The translations under genes were made by a program, and so were the position numbers. This document shows positions 6,391 to 9,643 of a stretch of DNA of 9,643 nucleotides, one piece after another; the stretch's first letter is position 1, and the number at the start of each line of letters is the position of its first letter. Where the stretch lies: assembly GCA_003645825.1 (NCBI GenBank), contig QNCQ01000054.1:1-9643 (forward strand). Reading direction: 5' to 3'. This DNA is from Fidelibacterota bacterium (GTDB taxonomy: Bacteria > Fidelibacterota > UBA2242 > B5-G15). Below the pieces are notes generated by a model. The model saw only the letters and a program-made list of their open reading frames with translations. It did not search any database and was not told the DNA's origin.

Positions 6391-7625
6391 TTACCTTCTC
6401 CTTTCTCTCTCAAAAGCTCTACTCGCAGAGTATCAAGGCATAATTGCGAAAATATCAGTTTGTTAAGCTCACGGTTATAATCCACTATGAATTTTTTTGC
6501 AAAAGCTTTCTCTCTATCAGAATAACCAACCCAGACCGTACCTACTGGCTTATCTTTCGTCCCACCACTGGGTCCTGCTATCCCGGTTGTACTTACCCCA
6601 ATGTCTGTTCCAAGAACGTTTCTCACTCCCTCTGCCATTTCCACAGCAGTTTGCTCGCTGACGGCACCATATTTCTCAATAGTCTCAGCTTTCACTTTCA
6701 AAATGTTGATTTTCACACTGTTGTCATAGGATACAATACCCCCCATAAAGTATTCTGAGCTACCGGGTATATTGGTTATCCGATTGCTGACCAGCCCCCC
6801 TGTACAGGATTCAGCCACTGACAGGGTTAAATTTTTATCTCTCAAAAGTTTACCTACAGCACTTTCCATGGTATCTTCATCGTAACCGTAAATTTTCTCT
6901 CCAAGTGCTCGCTTTGCTTCTTCGACAAATCGATCAAGAGAAATCTTTTCCTCTGATGGAGCGTTTATCACTATATCATTTGAAATGTGTCTCGGGAGGA
7001 ATGCAACATCCAGCAGAGGAAATTCTTCTATCACAGGTTCTAAAAGCTCATTAATCTTCGATTCCGGAAGCTGGAAAGTGCGGATTACCTTTATAGTTCT
7101 TCGCTCTCTCGAAACCTTCTCTAAGTATGGTATTAGATATTGCTCTGCCATTACTTCCATTTCCACAGGTACCCCAGGAAAGACAAAGAATTCGGTACCC
7201 CTGTGAGAAAATCTAAGTCCCGGGGCTGTACCTATGGGGTTCTTTAAAATCTCCATTCCTTCTGGCTGATAGGCACCTAAAAATCTCTCATTGGATATAC
7301 GTACTCCTCGCTCAAGCAGCTTTTTCTCGACAAGCTCAGCCGTTTCCTTGTGGAAAGACAATTTTCTCTTGGTGAATTTCGCTAGAGCCTCTTTTGTACA
7401 ATCATCATGAGTTGGGCCTAGACCACCGGTAATGACCACAAGCTGTGCCCCGTCACAAACCTGTTTCAGTGCTTTCACAATTGTATCAACCCGGTCAGGT
7501 AAGGTAAGTATAAAACCAACGTCCAGTGAAAACAGGCATAAAATTTTCCCAATATGCGAAGCATTTGAATTACAGACCAAACCCGATGTCAACTCTGAAC
7601 CTATATTAATAATCCCTGCTTTCAT
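6387..7625 (-). CDS. cinA: CinA: competence/damage-inducible-type protein, nicotinamide-nucleotide amidase
   Basis: Two-domain protein of pyridine-nucleotide recycling. The N-terminal molybdopterin-binding-like domain (about 1-170, COG1058) in homologues hydrolyses ADP-ribose. It shows NIGSELTSG (7-15), NSNASHIG (19-26), VITGGLGPTHDDCTKEAL (64-81), NPIGTAPG (129-136) and VFPGVPVEM (148-156). A linker domain follows to about 245. The C-terminal PncC domain (about 252-410) deamidates NMN to nicotinate mononucleotide, with SVAESCTGGLVSNRI (269-283, probable nucleophile S273), GGIVSYDNSVK (295-305), STTGIAGPSGGT (345-356) and KPVGTVWVG (359-367). At 412 residues it is a normal full-length fusion. 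ATG 7625 overlaps the pgpA stop (ATGA) and has only a T-rich stretch upstream, so initiation probably depends on coupling. cinA near recA is a known arrangement; here thpR lies between them. The competence name is historical and no transformation genes are visible. Confidence 0.96.
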   Translation of the reverse strand: MKAGIINIGSELTSGLVCNSNASHIGKILCLFSLDVGFILTLPDRVDTIVKALKQVCDGAQLVVITGGLGPTHDDCTKEALAKFTKRKLSFHKETAELVEKKLLERGVRISNERFLGAYQPEGMEILKNPIGTAPGLRFSHRGTEFFVFPGVPVEMEVMAEQYLIPYLEKVSRERRTIKVIRTFQLPESKINELLEPVIEEFPLLDVAFLPRHISNDIVINAPSEEKISLDRFVEEAKRALGEKIYGYDEDTMESAVGKLLRDKNLTLSVAESCTGGLVSNRITNIPGSSEYFMGGIVSYDNSVKINILKVKAETIEKYGAVSEQTAVEMAEGVRNVLGTDIGVSTTGIAGPSGGTKDKPVGTVWVGYSDREKAFAKKFIVDYNRELNKLIFSQLCLDTLRVELLREKGEGK

Positions 7626-8101
7626 AGAAAAAAGAATACGAGATTTACTACGATGGCAGAATAAATGGCCGCAACGACATCATCGAGCATTACCCCCAGT
7701 CCCCCATGAATCTTTTCAATCACCCGCATAGGGGGTATCTTCGCAACATCAAAGACTCTAAACAAAACAAAAGCTGTAGCAGTTTTAGGAATACTATCTT
7801 TAAAATACATGCAGCCTATCAACATAAACAGAATCCACATGCCTACAACTTCATCTATAACAACATTTCTAGGGTCTTTCTTGTTTGTCTCTTTTTCTTC
7901 CAGAGCCGCTACTACCAGGCCAATAAGGAAAAATAGTAAAACCACAGGCAACCTTACCCGTATGGTTTTATAAGGCATAACGAACCATACAACTGCACCT
8001 GCCAGACTACCGACCGTGCCAGGTGCAACAGGAACGTAACCTACCCATAAAAAGCTGGAGAATGCTTTTGTGATAACCTTAACTGGTTTCACTGTGGGCA
8101 C
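7622..8101 (-). CDS. pgpA: Phosphatidylglycerophosphatase A
   Basis: Membrane enzyme that removes the phosphate from phosphatidylglycerol phosphate, giving phosphatidylglycerol, directly after PgsA. The 159 residues show the PgpA signatures in order: GYVPVAPGTVGSL (21-33), DPRNVVIDEVVGMW (76-89, with D83 and E84), FRVFDVAKIPP (114-124) and IHGGLGVMLDDVVAA (131-145, with D140 and D141). Hydrophobic segments lie around 28-43, 51-67, 86-99 and 143-159, consistent with an integral membrane protein. The start is GTG 8101, overlapping the end of pgsA by 23 nt. A second GTG lies three codons on. Neither has a strong ribosome site (AAAGAAAG only), so the exact start is uncertain by three residues. 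The adjacent pgsA completes the same two-step pathway, which supports the call. Confidence 0.94.
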   Translation of the reverse strand: MPTVKPVKVITKAFSSFLWVGYVPVAPGTVGSLAGAVVWFVMPYKTIRVRLPVVLLFFLIGLVVAALEEKETNKKDPRNVVIDEVVGMWILFMLIGCMYFKDSIPKTATAFVLFRVFDVAKIPPMRVIEKIHGGLGVMLDDVVAAIYSAIVVNLVFFFL

Positions 8102-8690
8102 CGCTTTCTTTTAAAATTTTTCGATTAACCAGAATGTAGTCTATTCCCGTGTAAACTGTAATAATCGTAGCTACAAGAGTAATGTCGTAGACAAGCTTAT
8201 ATTCCTCGATAAAATTTACCAGCTTATTGAGGAATCCAATATTGAAATGTTCTATAATTACCAAGTAAATCAAAATGAAGAAAATATTAAATCCCTGTAT
8301 AGCTGTTTTATATTTTGCCGTTTTTCTGGTAGTCATACTCAGGCCTTTTCTCTCAAAAGCGATCCGGAGACCTGTAACAACAAGGTCTCTTATAAATATA
8401 ACCAGAACCATCCATATGGGGATCAGGTCATTAACAAATGTAAATGATATATAGGCACTTATTATTAAAATTTTATCTGCGAGAGGATCCAGGAAATTCC
8501 CTGTCCTGGAAGTCTTTCCATATTTACGCGCATAATACCCATCAATGAGGTCCGTAAAAATTGCTATTGAAAAGATTATCAATGAAGCAAGTTTATATCC
8601 ATACCTGGGCACAAGGATAAAATACAGATAAAGAGGAGTAAGAATTATTCTTGTTAACGTTATAAGATTGGGAACGGTAAGAATTGTCAC
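8079..8690 (-). CDS. pgsA: CDP-diacylglycerol--glycerol-3-phosphate 3-phosphatidyltransferase
   Basis: Integral membrane enzyme that makes phosphatidylglycerol phosphate from CDP-diacylglycerol and glycerol 3-phosphate. The 203 residues contain a perfect CDP-alcohol phosphotransferase motif: D47, D50-G51, A54-R55, G64, D68 and D72 with the canonical spacing. The N-terminal VPNLITLTRIILTPL (6-20) is typical of PgsA. Hydrophobic segments follow at roughly 32-50, 74-87, 90-110, 133-147 and 168-188. KGLSMTTRKTAKYKTAIQ (114-131) is the usual PgsA signature after the catalytic region and favours PgsA over other CDP-alcohol enzymes. GTG at 8690 overlaps the recR stop (GTGA), with purine-rich AGGAAGGACAGAGGT just upstream. 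The very next gene encodes PgpA, which removes the phosphate from its product. The length is normal. Confidence 0.96.
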   Translation of the reverse strand: MTILTVPNLITLTRIILTPLYLYFILVPRYGYKLASLIIFSIAIFTDLIDGYYARKYGKTSRTGNFLDPLADKILIISAYISFTFVNDLIPIWMVLVIFIRDLVVTGLRIAFERKGLSMTTRKTAKYKTAIQGFNIFFILIYLVIIEHFNIGFLNKLVNFIEEYKLVYDITLVATIITVYTGIDYILVNRKILKESGAHSETS

Positions 8691-9280
8691 ACCTCTGTCC
8701 TTCCTTCCAGAGCTTTAAGAAGAGTCATCTCATCCGCAAACTCTATATTTACCCCGATAGGAAGGCCGTATGCAAGCCTGGTCACCTTTACTCCGTATGG
8801 TTTTAGCAGCTTGGACAGATATAGGACAGTTGTCTCTCCCTGACGTGTGGGGTTTAAAGCAAGAATCACCTCTTTTATACCATCAAGCCTGGAAAGCAAA
8901 CTGGTTATATTAAGGTTATCCGGCCCAATCCCATCAAGGGGGGAAATTACACCACCCAGAACATGGTATACTCCATTATACCATCCCGTTTTTTCTATAG
9001 AAATTATATCAATGGCATCCTGCACAACACATATAAGAGAATGATCTCTCTTAGGATTGGAACAGATATGACACGGATCTGTGGTTGAAATATTGTGGCA
9101 TACGGAGCAGGTCTTTATTCTATCCTTAACTTCAATGAGAGTCCTGGCAAGTAACACAACCTCATCTCGTGGAGCCTTCAGCACATAAAGAGCTAGACGC
9201 TGCGCTGATTTTTTCCCCACGCCAGGGAATTTCTCCAGAAGTTCTATTAATCTCTGAAGTTGTTCGGGCAAAGCACTCAT
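8687..9280 (-). CDS. recR: Recombination protein RecR
   Basis: DNA-binding ring-forming protein that, with RecO and often RecF, loads RecA onto SSB-coated gaps. The 197 residues show the full family architecture. A helix-hairpin-helix is at FPGVGKKSAQRLAL (18-31). A four-cysteine zinc site lies at C58, C61, C70 and C73. A Toprim domain starts with ICVVQDAIDI (83-92) and continues through YHVLGGVISPLDGIGPDNL (105-123) and NPTRQGETT (143-151). The C-terminal LAYGLPIGVNIEFADEMTL (169-187) is also typical. Many RecR proteins have NPTxEGE where this one has NPTRQGE, a mild variant. ATG 9280 overlaps the ybaB stop (ATGA), and no strong ribosome site precedes it, so it is probably translationally coupled. 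ybaB-recR is a very common pair. recO and recF are not in the window, while recA is downstream on the same strand. Confidence 0.98.
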   Translation of the reverse strand: MSALPEQLQRLIELLEKFPGVGKKSAQRLALYVLKAPRDEVVLLARTLIEVKDRIKTCSVCHNISTTDPCHICSNPKRDHSLICVVQDAIDIISIEKTGWYNGVYHVLGGVISPLDGIGPDNLNITSLLSRLDGIKEVILALNPTRQGETTVLYLSKLLKPYGVKVTRLAYGLPIGVNIEFADEMTLLKALEGRTEV

Positions 9281-9612
9281 AGTCCAGGTATCTTGAAACC
9301 TCCTGGCATTTGTGGGAAAATACCTCCCGTTACCTCAGCTATTTTCTGTTGATACGCTTCCTGGGCCTTCTTGACGGCTTGATTCACAGCTGCAACGACC
9401 ATTTCCTCTATCATCTCAATATCTTCACGTAGAATCTCCGGATCAATTTTTACAGATAGTATTTCTTGTTTTCCATTTGCCTTGACCTTAACCATGCTTC
9501 CACCTGCACTACCTTCTACTACAACAGTCTCAAGCTCCTCCTGAACTTTTTCCAATTGTTTTTGAACATTTCTCAGTTGATTCATCAAGTTTCCCAGATT
9601 AAGATTTACCAC
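9277..9612 (-). CDS. ybaB: YbaB/EbfC family nucleoid-associated DNA-binding protein
   Basis: Small dimeric DNA-binding protein associated with the nucleoid. It is usually encoded between dnaX and recR and is thought to help shape DNA for repair or expression. The 111 residues begin with a long amphipathic helix (about 6-28, NLMNQLRNVQKQLEKVQEEL). The beta segment has VVVEGSAGGSMVKVKANGKQ (30-49) and EILSVKIDPEIL, and a second helix runs through EEMVVAAVNQAVKKAQE. The glycine-, methionine- and proline-rich tail (GGIFPQMPGGFKIPGL) is typical. The start is GTG at 9612, with AGGAG (9617-9621) 4 nt upstream, a slightly short spacing. It overlaps recR by 4 nt. Upstream sequence ends after 31 nt, so the expected dnaX cannot be confirmed. 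Confidence 0.95.
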   Translation of the reverse strand: MVNLNLGNLMNQLRNVQKQLEKVQEELETVVVEGSAGGSMVKVKANGKQEILSVKIDPEILREDIEMIEEMVVAAVNQAVKKAQEAYQQKIAEVTGGIFPQMPGGFKIPGL

Positions 9613-9643
9613 TTTTCTCCTCTCTCTTTTTTACAATTTCACC
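9613..9643 (-). other. Window edge upstream of ybaB; possible 3' tail of an upstream gene
   Basis: These 31 bases hold the ybaB ribosome site (AGGAG at 9617-9621) and little else. One minus-strand frame stays open from the edge through a charged peptide (GEIVKKREEKSGKS) to a TAA at 9601-9599, overlapping ybaB by 14 nt. Another ends at TAA 9633-9631. Either could be the end of dnaX, the usual upstream neighbour, but the sequence is too short to decide. Confidence 0.2.

Overview
The window is a stretch of ordinary bacterial chromosome with moderate-to-low GC, and every supportable gene lies on the minus strand. It is best read from position 9643 down to 1. In that direction the order is ybaB/ebfC, recR, pgsA, pgpA, cinA, thpR, recA, recX, a SagB-type nitroreductase-like gene, alaS, and gcvPB (cut by the window edge at position 1). 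All the recognised genes are full length and carry their family motifs. I see no mobile element, CRISPR array, tRNA, rRNA, riboswitch or inserted foreign block. No gene-free stretch exceeds 93 bases.

Layout: from 9612 to 5836 six genes form one very tight transcription unit. Most junctions are 4-nt ATGA or GTGA stop/start overlaps (ybaB-recR, recR-pgsA, pgpA-cinA, cinA-thpR), and pgsA-pgpA overlap by about 23 nt. recA follows thpR after 19 nt and recX follows recA after 3 nt. The nitroreductase-like gene either overlaps the end of recX by 35 nt (start with a signal peptide) or begins 25 nt after it (start without one). The only sizeable gap, 93 nt at 3443-3535, precedes alaS and holds a weak promoter candidate. 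alaS and gcvPB share one base (TAATG).

Functions: EbfC and RecR with RecA and RecX make a recombination and repair set. PgsA and PgpA are the two consecutive steps from CDP-diacylglycerol to phosphatidylglycerol. CinA is a two-domain pyridine-nucleotide recycling protein. ThpR is a small 2H-family RNA phosphodiesterase. AlaS and GcvPB handle alanyl-tRNA synthesis and glycine cleavage. The split glycine decarboxylase (separate beta subunit) points away from E. coli-like organisms.

Organism: I cannot name it from this window. Gene order, split GcvP, SagB-type nitroreductase and an AlaRS of the Bacteroidetes/eukaryote-like sequence type suggest an anaerobic bacterium outside Proteobacteria and Firmicutes, perhaps an FCB-group or candidate-phylum (WOR-3/TA06-like) lineage. 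This is a weak inference.

I found no convincing undescribed system. The points most worth checking are the two competing starts of the nitroreductase-like gene (exported or cytoplasmic), the eukaryote-like AlaRS, an imperfect palindrome just before recA, and the tight mixing of repair, lipid and nucleotide-recycling genes.
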